From: Jidongwangia harbinensis
GTDB taxonomy: Bacteria; Actinomycetota; Actinomycetes; Mycobacteriales; Micromonosporaceae
Reading direction: 5' to 3'
NCBI RefSeq assembly: GCF_020216025.1
Contig: NZ_JAIWNC010000009.1
Span: 238,234-302,233, forward strand
DNA: 64,000 bases
This document shows, one piece after another, positions 40,336 through 49,512 of the stretch; positions within the stretch are counted from its first letter, which is position 1, and the number at the start of each line of letters is the position of its first letter. A program made the position numbers and the translations under genes. Below the pieces are notes generated by a model. It saw only the letters and a list, made by a program, of their open reading frames with translations. It was not told where the DNA came from and ran no database searches.

Positions 40336-42669
40336 ATGACTCTGGGCACCGGCATCGAGACGCCCGAGGGCCTCGCCGGGGCGCTGCGGTGGCTCCGGCG
40401 CCGCGAGGCGCGGCGCCGCGGGCGCGCCGAGCTGACCTACCGGGAGATCGCCGCCAAGACCGGCTGGTCGATCGGCAGCGTCGGGGCCTACCTCACGGGT
40501 ACGGCGATCCCGCCCACCGACCGCTTCGACATCCTGGTCGCCCTGCTCGGCGCGACGCCCGTGGAGGGCGGTGCGCTGGCCACCGCCCGGGACCGGGTCG
40601 CCGAGGGCCGCCGCCGGCGACCGAAGACGTCGCTGGTTCCGGCCGCCGTGTCGTACGGCCGGAACCAGCTGCCGGCCGTCCTGTCCGGATTTACCGGGCG
40701 GGTCCACGAGCTGTCCGAGCTGGACCGGCTGATGGTGCAGCGGGCCGGGGCGGGACCGGTCGTGGTGGTCTCCGGCACGCCCGGCGTGGGCAAGACGACG
40801 CTGGTCGTGCACTGGGCGCACCGGGCCGCGTCCCGTTTCCCCGACGGCCAGCTCTTCGTCAACATGCGCGGGTTCGATCCCGACGCCGGGCCGGTCCCGC
40901 CGGACGACGCGATCCGCGCCTGCCTGCGCTCGCTGGACGTGCCGCCGCACCGGTTCCCGGTCGTCCCGGACGAACTCGCCGCCTTCTACCGGGCCGAACT
41001 GGCCGGCCGCCGCATCCTCGTCGTGGTCGACAACGCGCGCGATCCCGCCCAGGTACGGCCGCTGCTGCCGGGCACCGCGTCCGCCGCCGTCGTCGTCACC
41101 AGCCGGCACCAGCTGCCCGGACTCGTGGTCTCCCACGGCGCGCACCCGCTCGACCTCGACCTGATGTCCGACGAGGAGTCCCGGGAACTGCTCAGCGGGC
41201 GGCTGGGCGCGGCGCGGGTCGACGCGGAATCCGGCGCGGTGGACGCCATCATCGAACACAGCGCACGGCTGCCGCTGGCCCTGGCCGTCGCGGCCGCCCG
41301 GGCCCGCACCGATTCCCGGTTGACCCTGACCGACCTGGCCGGGGAGCTGGCCGAAGTGGGGCAACGCCTGAACGCCCTGGCCGTCGGCGACGCGCTGAGC
41401 GACGTACCGACGGTGTTCTCCTGGTCGTACCACGCGCTCAGCGAGCCCACCGCCGAGCTGTTCCAGATGCTCGGTCTGCACCCCGGTCCGGACATCTCGG
41501 CCGCCGCGGCGGTCAGCCTCGCCGGCCGGGAACCGGCCGCGACGGTGCGCGGCTTGGACGAGCTGGTGGAAGCCCACCTGATCAGCGAGCACGCACCCCG
41601 CCGGTACGCCCAGCACGACCTGCTCCGGGCGTACGCGGTCGGCGTCGCCGGCCGGCTCGACCCGGCGGTCCGGCGGGCCGCCGTCACCCGGGTGCTCGAC
41701 CACTACGTGCACACCGCGCACGCCGCGGCCCGCCTGATCCACGAACGCCTCGACCCGATCCCGGTCCCACTCGCCGACCCGGCACCCGGCGCCCGCCCGG
41801 AGCACCTCGACGAGGCGAAGGAGGCGACGGCCTGGCTGACCGACGAGCGCCGGGTGCTGCTGGCCGCGATCCAGGACGCCGCGGGCGACGGCTTCGACCG
41901 GCACGCCTGGCAACTCACCTGGGCGGTGGACCGGACGCTGGACCTCGGGGGCCACTGGCACGACCTGGCCCAGGCCTGGCGTACCGCGCTCGGCGTCGCC
42001 GGACGGCTCGGAGCGCCGGGCGCGGAGGCACTCAGCCACCGCATGCTCGCCGTGGTCGAGACCCAACTCGGCCGGCACGAGGAGGCGTACGAGCACCACC
42101 ACCGGGCGCTCGCGGAGTACCACCGGTCCGGAGACCAGCTGGGCGCGGCGCACACCCACCGCAGCCTGGCCAACCAGTACTGGCGCCAGGGACAGATCCC
42201 GGAGGCGGTGCACCACGGCGAACAAGCCCTCATCGGGTACGAGAACGTGGCGCACCCGCGCGGGCAGGCCTTCGCGCTCAACGACGTCGGCTGGTACCAC
42301 GTCCTGCTCGGCGACCACGCCACGGCCCTGGCCCGATGCGAGCGGGCGCTGGTGCTCTTCACCGAACTCGGCGACCGGGTGGGCCAGGCACACACCTGGG
42401 ACAGCCTCGCGTACGCCTCCCACCACCTGGGCGACCACCGGCGCGCGGTGGAGTGCTATCAGCAGGCGCTCGACCTGTTCCGCGAGATCGGCGACCGGTA
42501 CGAGGAGGCGGCCACGCTCGCCCGCATCGGCGACACCCACCACGCCTCCGGGAAACCGGACCGTGCCGTCGCCGCCTGGGCCTCCGCCCGGAAGAGCCTC
42601 CGGGAACTCGGCCACCCCGACGCCGACGCGCTCGACCGGAAACTGCGGGACGCGAAGAGCGGGCGGTGA
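40336..42669 (+). CDS. HTH / NB-ARC / TPR regulator (AfsR-like without BTAD)
   Basis: 777 residues. An N-terminal helix-turn-helix (~35-70, LTYREIAAKTGWSIGSVGAY) replaces the SARP winged helix. NB-ARC ATPase ~115-400 has P-loop SGTPGVGKTTLV and VVVDNARDPAQV. TPRs occupy ~530-770 (YEHHHRALAEYHRSGDQ, ALARCERALVLFTELGD, AVECYQQALDLFREIGD). These STAND-type proteins sense a ligand through the TPRs and use ATP to switch DNA binding. The target is unknown. The stop codon lies inside the stem of a perfect bidirectional terminator shared with the convergent protease gene. Confidence 0.88.
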   Translation: MTLGTGIETPEGLAGALRWLRRREARRRGRAELTYREIAAKTGWSIGSVGAYLTGTAIPPTDRFDILVALLGATPVEGGALATARDRVAEGRRRRPKTSLVPAAVSYGRNQLPAVLSGFTGRVHELSELDRLMVQRAGAGPVVVVSGTPGVGKTTLVVHWAHRAASRFPDGQLFVNMRGFDPDAGPVPPDDAIRACLRSLDVPPHRFPVVPDELAAFYRAELAGRRILVVVDNARDPAQVRPLLPGTASAAVVVTSRHQLPGLVVSHGAHPLDLDLMSDEESRELLSGRLGAARVDAESGAVDAIIEHSARLPLALAVAAARARTDSRLTLTDLAGELAEVGQRLNALAVGDALSDVPTVFSWSYHALSEPTAELFQMLGLHPGPDISAAAAVSLAGREPAATVRGLDELVEAHLISEHAPRRYAQHDLLRAYAVGVAGRLDPAVRRAAVTRVLDHYVHTAHAAARLIHERLDPIPVPLADPAPGARPEHLDEAKEATAWLTDERRVLLAAIQDAAGDGFDRHAWQLTWAVDRTLDLGGHWHDLAQAWRTALGVAGRLGAPGAEALSHRMLAVVETQLGRHEEAYEHHHRALAEYHRSGDQLGAAHTHRSLANQYWRQGQIPEAVHHGEQALIGYENVAHPRGQAFALNDVGWYHVLLGDHATALARCERALVLFTELGDRVGQAHTWDSLAYASHHLGDHRRAVECYQQALDLFREIGDRYEEAATLARIGDTHHASGKPDRAVAAWASARKSLRELGHPDADALDRKLRDAKSGR

Positions 42670-42693
42670 GGTGTCCCGTCCTCACCGCCCGCT
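42658..42693. terminator. perfect 14-bp bidirectional terminator
   Basis: AGCGGGCGGTGAGG, loop TGTCCCGT, CCTCACCGCCCGCT between two convergent genes; the left arm includes the TGA stop of the NB-ARC regulator. Confidence 0.8.
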
Positions 42694-42706
42694 GTACCCC
42701 CCCGGA

Positions 42707-44641
42707 TCAGGTCACCGGTACATCCCCGCGGAGACCCCACTGCACCGTCGAGAACAGCCGCCAGTGCCAGTTGCCGTCGCTCGGCCGCCAGACCGCGATG
42801 TCCAGCAGGCCGTCACCGTTGACGTCGCCCACCGTCGGGGTGTCACCCGCCGTACCCCACTGGATGTTCCAGAAGAGCCGGGCGTACCACGTGCCGTCGG
42901 ACGGGCGCCACACCGTCACGTCGGTCATGCCGTCGCCGTTGTAGTCCCCGGCCATCGGCACGTCGCCGGCCGTACCCCACTGGACGCTCCACAGGCCGCG
43001 CACGTGCCAGTTACCGTCGGACGGCCGGAACACCGCCACGTCGGCCATCCCGTCGCCGCTGTAGTCACCGGGCACCGGAATGTCCCCGGCCGCCCCCCAC
43101 TGCACGGTCCACATGTTGCGCACGTACCAGTTGCCCTCGGACGGCCGGTACACCGCGTAGTCCGTCGTACCGTTGCGGTCGTAGTCACCGGCCACCGGAA
43201 TGTCCCCGGCCACACCCCACTGCACGGTGGCGATGCCGTTGACGTACCAGGTGCCGTCCGACGGGCGCCACACCGCGTAGTCGGTGACGCCGTCGCCGTT
43301 GTAGTCGCCGGGCACCGGCTTGTCCCCGGACAGGCCCCACTGCACGGTGGCGATGTTGCGGACGTACCAGGTGCCGTCCGACGGGCGCCACACCGCGGTG
43401 TCGGAGACGCCGTCACCGTTGAAGTCGCCCTTGCTGTCGAAGGTGGAGTAGAGCAGCCGGTTCGGCGAGCCCGCCCCGCCGGAGGTGACCAGGTTCGGCG
43501 TGGTCCGGTTGACGATGAACGCACTGACCTGGGCCGGCGTCGCCGCCCGGTGCCGCTGCAGGTAGAGCGCGGCCATCCCGGCCACGTGCGGCGAGGCCAT
43601 CGACGTACCCGTCCCCGTGGCCAGCGCGGTGTCGCTGCCCACGCCGGCCGAGACGATGTCGGTGCCGGGCGCGAACAGGTCGAGGCACGACCCGAAGTTC
43701 GAGGTGCTCCACCGCGCGTCGGTGGAACTCGTGTTGCCGACCGTGAGGACACCCGCCACCCGGGCCGGCGAGTTCAAGCACGCGTCGCGGCTCTCGTTGC
43801 CGGCCGCGACGGCGACGGACACGCCCGCGTTGAGGGTGCCCTGCACCGCCCTGTCCATCGCGTCCGTGGCGTCGCCGCCGAGACTCAGGTTCATCACGGC
43901 CGGGCGCTGAGCGTTGTTGGTGACCCAGTTGACGCCGGCGATGACGGTGGACGTGGCGATGGTCCGGGAACAGGCGTTGTTCACGTACCCGAAGACCCGG
44001 ACCGCGTGGATGCGCACCCGGGGAGCGACCCCGACGGTGGCGCCCCCGACCGTGCCGGCGACGTGGGTGCCGTGCCCCAGGCAGTCGTCGCTGCGCCCGT
44101 CGCCGACCACGTTCGCGTCCAGCGTCGCCCGCCCGCCGAACTCGGAGTGGCTGGCCCGGATTCCCGAGTCCACCACGTACGCGTGCACGCCCTCACCGTT
44201 GGCGTTGGCCCAGTAGTGGCCGTCCAACGGCCGGTTGCGCTGATTGATCCGGTCCAGGCCCCAACTCGGCGCCGCCCCGGTGTCCACACTCATCAGGCTG
44301 TCCGGCTCGACGAACGCCACGTTCGGGTCGCGGCGGGTCTGTTCCAGCTCGGCCGCGGACAGCTCGGCCGCGAAACCGTTGAGGCCGCCGGTATAGCGCT
44401 GGCGGAGCGTCACCCCGCTGTCGCCGAGCCGGGTCTCCAGCGCCTTGCGGGCGGTACCGCTGACCTTGTTCTGGTAGACCACGATGTAGCTGCCGTCGAT
44501 CGTCTTGCCGGCGACCGGCCGCAACGGCGCCAGGTCGCCGTCCGGAGCGGCCGAGGCGGGCGCGACGAGCGCGGTGGCCGCGGCGGCCGCGGCCACGGCG
44601 GCGACCAGCACCCGGGCCGGGGTAGTTCGTGAAGGCTGCAT
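42707..44641 (-). CDS. secreted S8 (subtilisin/proteinase K-type) protease with seven FG-GAP-like repeats
   Basis: ATG 44641 follows GGGGAGGAACGG. 644 residues: signal peptide (~1-32), inhibitor-I9 propeptide (~45-115, GSYIVVYQNKV...PNVAFVEPD), catalytic domain ~125-395 with the triad in AYVVDSGI (Asp), GHGTHVAG (His) and GTSMASPHVAG (Ser), plus the oxyanion Asn in AAGNES. The C-terminus holds seven ~33-residue repeats of the pattern GDxNGDGxxDxAVWRPSDGxWYVR, Ca-binding FG-GAP/VCBS-type units that bind surfaces or polymers. An intact triad suggests an active extracellular protease. Confidence 0.93.
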   Translation of the reverse strand: MQPSRTTPARVLVAAVAAAAAATALVAPASAAPDGDLAPLRPVAGKTIDGSYIVVYQNKVSGTARKALETRLGDSGVTLRQRYTGGLNGFAAELSAAELEQTRRDPNVAFVEPDSLMSVDTGAAPSWGLDRINQRNRPLDGHYWANANGEGVHAYVVDSGIRASHSEFGGRATLDANVVGDGRSDDCLGHGTHVAGTVGGATVGVAPRVRIHAVRVFGYVNNACSRTIATSTVIAGVNWVTNNAQRPAVMNLSLGGDATDAMDRAVQGTLNAGVSVAVAAGNESRDACLNSPARVAGVLTVGNTSSTDARWSTSNFGSCLDLFAPGTDIVSAGVGSDTALATGTGTSMASPHVAGMAALYLQRHRAATPAQVSAFIVNRTTPNLVTSGGAGSPNRLLYSTFDSKGDFNGDGVSDTAVWRPSDGTWYVRNIATVQWGLSGDKPVPGDYNGDGVTDYAVWRPSDGTWYVNGIATVQWGVAGDIPVAGDYDRNGTTDYAVYRPSEGNWYVRNMWTVQWGAAGDIPVPGDYSGDGMADVAVFRPSDGNWHVRGLWSVQWGTAGDVPMAGDYNGDGMTDVTVWRPSDGTWYARLFWNIQWGTAGDTPTVGDVNGDGLLDIAVWRPSDGNWHWRLFSTVQWGLRGDVPVT

Positions 44642-44745
44642 TCCGTTCCTCCCCTTGCTTACTGCGAGGGGATCGATGCTTGCAGTAATCGAAGGGCGTC
44701 ACCTCAAGTCCTGGAATTCGCTGAACAACGCTGAACGGGCACCGC

Positions 44746-44775
44746 GGCCGCGGTGGGGGTGACCCCACCGCGGCC
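44746..44775 (-). terminator. perfect hairpin terminator for the S1-type protease gene
   Basis: GGCCGCGGTGGGG, loop GTGA, CCCCACCGCGGCC: a 13-bp stem 29 nt downstream of the stop of the minus-strand gene that ends at 44805. Confidence 0.8.
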
Positions 44776-44804
44776 GGTCGTTCACCGACGAGGCTGGTGT
44801 CGGG

Positions 44805-46013
44805 TCAGCCGACGTTCATCCGGACGCCCAGTTCCGTCAGCGCCGGGTTGATGTCGCCGTACAGGAACAACGAACTGCACATGCCGGCGGACGGCTGGCC
44901 GTTGCACGGTCCCATGTTCTCCGGCTCGGTGAACATCATCGAGAAGAGTCCCCGAGCCTCGGCGGTGTCCCCGCGCGGGCCGGTCAGGGTGAACACCGGG
45001 GCCCCACTGTCGCCGCCGGTGACCGCGCCCCACCGGTCCTGCTGCTCGGCGGCCTGAAGGACCCGCGTCTTGCCGTCGATCGTGTACGACCCGCCGCCGA
45101 TGTACTTGAGGTTGCACACGGTTCCGGTCTGCGCGCCGGACACGCACATGCGCTCTCCGCCGTGGCTGCGGCCCGCTCCGGTCACCGGGGTGGTGTACTG
45201 ATTTCCGCCCCGTACCCCGTCTCCGTTGTAGATCGTCGAACCGCTGTTCGCGGCGATCAACTGGACGTCGTTGCGCACCGACACGGTCGGCTGGGAGGTT
45301 CCGATCGGAACGCCGGCGTCGGTGGTCCAGTTACCCGCGCCGCAGTGCTCGGCGGTCATCAGGTACCGGCGGCCGTCGTTGCCCGTGACGCCGAAGGAAC
45401 TCGTACAGATGGAGTCGCCCCGCCTGATCTGCGCCCCGCCGCGGAACGGTGCGGTATCGGCCTGGCGGGTGGCGGACTTCAGCCGGGGCGACGCCACGGC
45501 GACGGTGTGTACGTCGCTGGAGACCTGCCCCTTCGTGCTGCTGACGTAGAGACCGGCACCGTCCAGCATCGGCCGCGCCGAGGTGACGCCCGGCTGGCCG
45601 GTCAGCCGCAGGGCCTCCCGCCACAGGTCGCTGCGCCGATATCTGCCCGGTAGGACATCCACCCGTACCCCATCGGCCGTCGCGTCGGCGACCACCTCGG
45701 ACACCGCCGGGCTCAGCTCGCCGCGCCAGCGCAGCCGCACCGTCGACGCCTCCGCGTCCACCTCCAGGCCGGCGATGCCGGACTCCCCGTCTCGTGCCAC
45801 GGCGTCCTCGATGCGGTCGGCGACGTCGCTCAGCGGCGCCTGGGCCGCCATGATCTGGCGCGCCTCGGACGTGGCGGTGGACGCCGCGTCCGGGGCGGCG
45901 GCCCGCGAGGTTCGCTCCTCCACACCGGCGAACGCGACTGTTCCGGCCGACATCGCCACAACACTGGCAAACGCCGCAGCTCCCACTAGCAGTGGCTTCC
46001 TACGAATAATCAT
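44805..46013 (-). CDS. secreted S1-type (chymotrypsin-like) serine protease
   Basis: I choose ATG 46013 (MIIRRKPLLVG), which starts a signal peptide; the longer frame lacks one at its end. 402 residues: signal ~1-30, propeptide-like region ~30-190, protease domain ~195-400 with His in MTAEHCG, Asp in NDVQLI and Ser in GGDSGAPV. The layout resembles streptogrisin-type alpha-lytic proteases with a foldase propeptide. The triad looks complete. No ribosome site is obvious for this start, so the exact N-terminus is uncertain. Confidence 0.85.
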   Translation of the reverse strand: MIIRRKPLLVGAAAFASVVAMSAGTVAFAGVEERTSRAAAPDAASTATSEARQIMAAQAPLSDVADRIEDAVARDGESGIAGLEVDAEASTVRLRWRGELSPAVSEVVADATADGVRVDVLPGRYRRSDLWREALRLTGQPGVTSARPMLDGAGLYVSSTKGQVSSDVHTVAVASPRLKSATRQADTAPFRGGAQIRRGDSICTSSFGVTGNDGRRYLMTAEHCGAGNWTTDAGVPIGTSQPTVSVRNDVQLIAANSGSTIYNGDGVRGGNQYTTPVTGAGRSHGGERMCVSGAQTGTVCNLKYIGGGSYTIDGKTRVLQAAEQQDRWGAVTGGDSGAPVFTLTGPRGDTAEARGLFSMMFTEPENMGPCNGQPSAGMCSSLFLYGDINPALTELGVRMNVG

Positions 46014-46155
46014 GCGCGGGAGGGTAGTTACCGCCCGCCAGTCACAAATCGGTGTGGAACGGTCGCCAGTGACGGGTCGGCGCCCAGGCCGACCGTGAAC
46101 CATCGCCAGCTTCCACACGTTCTCAGGGAACAATCCTATCCCCGTTGGAGGAAGA

Positions 46156-46587
46156 ATGGCACCCACCGCCGGGACGGGCGGCAACCCCTACGACACCCCG
46201 GGCAGCCCCGGCGGGCAGTCTCCGGATGCCATCATCCGGAATGGTGAGCTGTACGTCGGCGGCATCCATCAGGGCAACGTCAGCGACATCCTGGCACGGA
46301 TGTCGGCCTCGAAGAACGACGCGTTGCCACCACAGTCGATCTCGACCGCGCACCGCGAGTGGTCCCGGCGAATCGCTGCGCACACTGGCGGCCCTGAGCC
46401 CTCGACCAGCTTTCGAGAGGTCGCTGAACGGCGTGGACTTCCGCTGAGCAATCCGTACTCGGCAGGCGCCCACGCCGGCTCCTCGACCCAGGCGACGGCG
46501 GTGGCCGGCGGGCCCGCCGCGCAGAACGAGCGGGCGTACGTGCGGGCACACCATCAGCCCCGGCCGAAGGGGCCTGCGGTCAAGTAG
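46156..46587 (+). CDS. small hypothetical protein
   Basis: ATG 46156 has a strong TTGGAGGAAGA site. 143 residues, hydrophilic, no signal peptide or membrane helix. A Gly/Pro-rich N-terminus is followed by IIRNGELYVGGIHQGNVSDIL and a low-complexity C-terminus. I do not recognise it. It is divergent from the S1-type protease and convergent with the GH5 gene, and ends before a hairpin terminator, so it is a separate unit. Confidence 0.62.
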   Translation: MAPTAGTGGNPYDTPGSPGGQSPDAIIRNGELYVGGIHQGNVSDILARMSASKNDALPPQSISTAHREWSRRIAAHTGGPEPSTSFREVAERRGLPLSNPYSAGAHAGSSTQATAVAGGPAAQNERAYVRAHHQPRPKGPAVK

Positions 46588-46603
46588 CGCCGCCGACACG
46601 ACT

Positions 46604-46636
46604 GCGGCCCGGCTCCGTCTTCCGGTGCCGGGCCGC
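46604..46636. terminator. hairpin terminator between convergent genes
   Basis: GCGGCCCGGC (46604-46613) pairs perfectly with GCCGGGCCGC (46627-46636) across a 13-nt loop, 16 nt after one stop and 16 nt after the other. Confidence 0.7.
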
Positions 46637-46651
46637 TGCCAACGTGCCGGT

Positions 46652-48055
46652 CTATCCGTTCGGGTTGCCGACGCCGGTGAGGATCCGGCTGCGGAGGTAG
46701 CGCCCGGCCTCCGTCAGCACCTCGTCGCCTTCGAACTCGGTGCCCGCGCAGGTGCCCTGGACGAACGCCGAGTTGGTCTCCCGGCCGTCCGAGAAGCTCC
46801 ACATCGCGTACGAGATCTTGTTCTCCTTCAACAGATCCAGCCACTCCGTGGTGCTGTCGAAGTCGTTGTCGCCGTCGCCGGTGAAGGTCTGGGTGCCGAA
46901 CTCGCTGACGAACAGCGGCAGGCTCTGCGCGGCCCGCGCCACCGCCGCCCGCCGATCGTCGCCGTGGGACGCCGCGTAGAAGTGGAACGTGTACATGACG
47001 TTCTCGGCGTCGACCGGGTCCTCGAGGATCTCGGTCTCGTCGGCGTTGTCGGTCAGGCCCAGCGACGAGAAGCCACGGGTGCCGACCAGGACCACGCTGT
47101 CCGGCGAGTTCTCCCGGATCACCGGAATGACCTGCTCGGCGTACGTCTTGATGCCGTCCCAGCTGACCCCGTTGGGCTCGTTCGCGACCTCGTAGATCAC
47201 GTTGTCCTTGTCCGCGTGCTCGGCGGAGACGTCCGCGAAGAACGTCTTGGCCAGGTCCAGGTTGAGGTTGGGGTCACCCGGCGTGAGGATGTGGAAGTCG
47301 ACGACGACATACAGTCCGAGTGCCGAGGCCTGATCGACGAGCCCGTTCACCTTGGCGGTGAAGCCTTCCGGGTCGGTTTCCAGCCCGCCCTCCTGCACGT
47401 ACATGGACAGCCGGACGAAGTCGGCGTTCCAGTCGTTGCGCAGCGCCGCGAGCGAGTCGGCGTTGACGCAGTTCGGGAAGAACTGCAGGCCGTGGCTGCT
47501 CATGCCGCGCAACTGGATCGCCTCGCCGTCCGCGTTGCACAGGTTCACCTCGCAGACGCTGAGTTTCCCGTTGACCTCGACCGGCGTGCCGGCCGGCGCT
47601 TCCGGGGCCTCTTCTTCCGGTGGCGCGGCGGGCGTGGACTCGGAAGCCGAGGGAGCCTCCGCGCCGCCGCCCTCGTTCAGCGTGCAGGCGGACAGCTCTT
47701 CGGCGTTGAGATCGGGCTTGGCGGCGTTGCGGCCGATCGCCGTCTCCATCCGGTTGATGGTGGCGAACCGCTTGTCCTCCAGCGGTCCGAGAATCGCGTT
47801 CTGCACGAAGGCGGGGCCGCCCTCGCCGGCCGAGGTGCGGAGCCGGTTGTTGGCCTCGGCGATCTGCTTGTCGAGCAGGTCGAGGTTGCTCTGCACCTCG
47901 GCCCGCGCCTGGGCCGGCACGGTGACGTCGACGACCACCCGGGGACAGCTGACGAGGCGTACGCCTTCACCGGCGGAGGCGACACCCAACCCGACGCCGG
48001 CGACGAGCGCCGCAACCCCGGCGACCGCACCGATTCGCCACCGACGACCGTGCAT
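46652..48055 (-). CDS. secreted GH5 endoglucanase (cellulase)
   Basis: Start at ATG 48055 (AGGA 5 nt upstream); ATG 48085 is an in-frame alternative. About 467 residues: signal/anchor (~1-30), a helical N-terminal region (~35-130), an acidic Pro/Glu linker (~135-160), and a GH5 barrel ~165-460 with RGMSSHGLQFF, VRLSMYV, VVVDFHILTPGDPN, acid/base Glu in YEVANEPNGV and nucleophile Glu in LFVSEFGTQ. This resembles subfamily GH5_2-type bacterial endoglucanases acting on beta-1,4-glucan. A CebR-like operator 82 bp upstream supports cellobiose-controlled expression. Confidence 0.9.
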   Translation of the reverse strand: MHGRRWRIGAVAGVAALVAGVGLGVASAGEGVRLVSCPRVVVDVTVPAQARAEVQSNLDLLDKQIAEANNRLRTSAGEGGPAFVQNAILGPLEDKRFATINRMETAIGRNAAKPDLNAEELSACTLNEGGGAEAPSASESTPAAPPEEEAPEAPAGTPVEVNGKLSVCEVNLCNADGEAIQLRGMSSHGLQFFPNCVNADSLAALRNDWNADFVRLSMYVQEGGLETDPEGFTAKVNGLVDQASALGLYVVVDFHILTPGDPNLNLDLAKTFFADVSAEHADKDNVIYEVANEPNGVSWDGIKTYAEQVIPVIRENSPDSVVLVGTRGFSSLGLTDNADETEILEDPVDAENVMYTFHFYAASHGDDRRAAVARAAQSLPLFVSEFGTQTFTGDGDNDFDSTTEWLDLLKENKISYAMWSFSDGRETNSAFVQGTCAGTEFEGDEVLTEAGRYLRSRILTGVGNPNG

Positions 48056-48399
48056 GCGAGTCCTGTCGAACCTGGGCCTGTCCATGAGAACCTGCGCCTC
48101 CCGCCGGTGGTGTCACATCCGCTTGTGACGTGATCACGGGAGCGCTCCCAGATCGGATCAACACTTAAGGCATTCTTATTGCAGCGCTGGTGGACGCCGG
48201 TCCGCGAGCACCTGGCCACTCATCGGACGATCGACCCGCAAACCAGCGGAGCGCCCCGCCACCCGAACCACGCGAGCCCTTGCCAGATCTGGAGGCGCGC
48301 GCGAGAGATCTTGGAGGCGCGGTCAAATCTTGGAGCACCCTGGCCCTTCCGGGGGCGTTGCTCGGCGCGCCGCCCGGCTCCGTGCTACCGGCGCCAACG
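48056..48399. other. intergenic region, GH5 promoter
   Basis: This 344-bp gap holds the CebR-like box and, at ~48160-48180, an AT-rich patch (CACTTAAGGCATTCTTATTGC) that may carry the GH5 promoter on the minus strand. The rest (48190-48399) shows no gene or clear structure; the repeated GAGATCTTGGAGGCGC-like text at ~48285-48330 is a short imperfect repeat. Confidence 0.5.
48137..48150. promoter_or_regulatory. CebR-like operator upstream of GH5 cellulase
   Basis: CGGGAGCGCTCCCA matches the established 14-bp CebR palindrome TGGGAGCGCTCCCA of Streptomyces at 13 of 14 positions. It lies 82 bp upstream of the cellulase start, where the LacI-family repressor CebR blocks cellulase genes until cellobiose or cellotriose binds it. 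Confidence 0.85.
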
Positions 48400-49296
48400 C
48401 TACGACGACGGGCACGTGCCGCGGAACTCCTCGATGGCGGCCGAGGGCGCCGGCGGCGGGCAGAGGAACTGTTCGTAGCGGGTGTCGTCGTCGACGAACC
48501 GCTTGAGCCACGCGACGCTGTACGTGCCGATGGTCTCGTTCGTCCGGATGGGCGCCCGATGTTCGGCGTCGTTGAGTTCCAGATATGCCTTCCGCGCGGC
48601 GGCGATGCTTTCGAAGAACGGCTCGGCGTGCTCGGCCACCGGGGCGGTGTCGTCGAGTTCCGCGCCGATGATCAGGGTGGGTACGACGTCGGCCGAGAAA
48701 TCCTTGTCGTTCGACCACGGGGTCAGCGGTACCGCCGCCTTGAGCTGCGGCCGCTGCCGGGACGCCTGCAGGGACCCGCCACCGCCCATGGAGTGACCCA
48801 TCACGGCAAGGCGGGTGGGGTCGACCCGATCCCGGACGGCGCTGGCGCCGGTGAGGTAGTCCAGGGCCGCCAGCATCTGCCGGGCCCGCAGCGGGGGCGT
48901 GTCATTGCGCTCCAGCGTGTCGATGTTGATCACCACGAAGCCGTGCGACGCCACCCGCCTGGCCACCCACTCCATGGTGGACCGGGGACCGAGGAAGCCG
49001 GGGGTCACGGCGACGCCGCCGAACGTCCCGTCCGCGGTGCCGGCCGGGTAGTAGATCGAAGCGCCTCCGAAGTTCGTGACCTCGGCCGAACCGACCACCG
49101 TCTCCATGATCGGGTACGGGCCGGCGGACGCGGCCAGCGCCGCGAGCGTGGGGTCGGGCCCCCGCTGGTACGGGTTCTCCGCGGCCTGTGCCGGGAGGGC
49201 GCCGGTGGCGAGCACGGCCGCGACGCCCACCGCGGCGGCCAGGCCCCGGCCGAAGGCCCGGTCTCGTACGCCCGCCGCCCGCTTGGCCCATGTCAT
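48400..49296 (-). CDS. secreted cutinase / polyester hydrolase (PETase-like, type I)
   Basis: ATG 49296 follows AGGAG. 298 residues: signal peptide ~1-38, mature start AENPYQRGPDPT. The order follows TfCut2/LCC-type polyester hydrolases: IYYPAGTADGTFGGVAVTPG, W159-type EWVARRVASHGFVVI, nucleophile in GHSMGGGG, LKAAVPLTPW, IIGAELDDTAPV (Asp), LNDAEHRAP (His), SVAWLKRFVDDDTRYEQFLC, and a second C-terminal Cys for the usual disulfide. Differences from typical members include AEHRAPI in place of SHFAPN near the catalytic His. It is likely to hydrolyse cutin-like or synthetic polyesters; activity on PET is not shown by sequence alone. Confidence 0.92.
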   Translation of the reverse strand: MTWAKRAAGVRDRAFGRGLAAAVGVAAVLATGALPAQAAENPYQRGPDPTLAALAASAGPYPIMETVVGSAEVTNFGGASIYYPAGTADGTFGGVAVTPGFLGPRSTMEWVARRVASHGFVVINIDTLERNDTPPLRARQMLAALDYLTGASAVRDRVDPTRLAVMGHSMGGGGSLQASRQRPQLKAAVPLTPWSNDKDFSADVVPTLIIGAELDDTAPVAEHAEPFFESIAAARKAYLELNDAEHRAPIRTNETIGTYSVAWLKRFVDDDTRYEQFLCPPPAPSAAIEEFRGTCPSS

Positions 49297-49512
49297 GACG
49301 TCGTCTCCTGACCTCGATGTGGCGTGTACGTCCAGGGCCGCCCTGCCCCGCCCCCGTTCGACCTCCGGAGCGACGGCGAATCCCGCGTGTACCGAGATGA
49401 GAGCACAGTGGAGTACCGCACCGTGTCGGTCGACCGGTGGACAGGGCATGTCGGTGAGTCAGTCGTCCCGTGGTCGGGCCGGCCGCCGGAATCATGGCTG
49501 CGACATGTGACT

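Noticed and set aside
42750..43440. Regular DNA repeats downstream of the S8 protease
   Set aside because: They are the coding sequence of seven in-frame FG-GAP-like protein repeats, not a separate repeat array.
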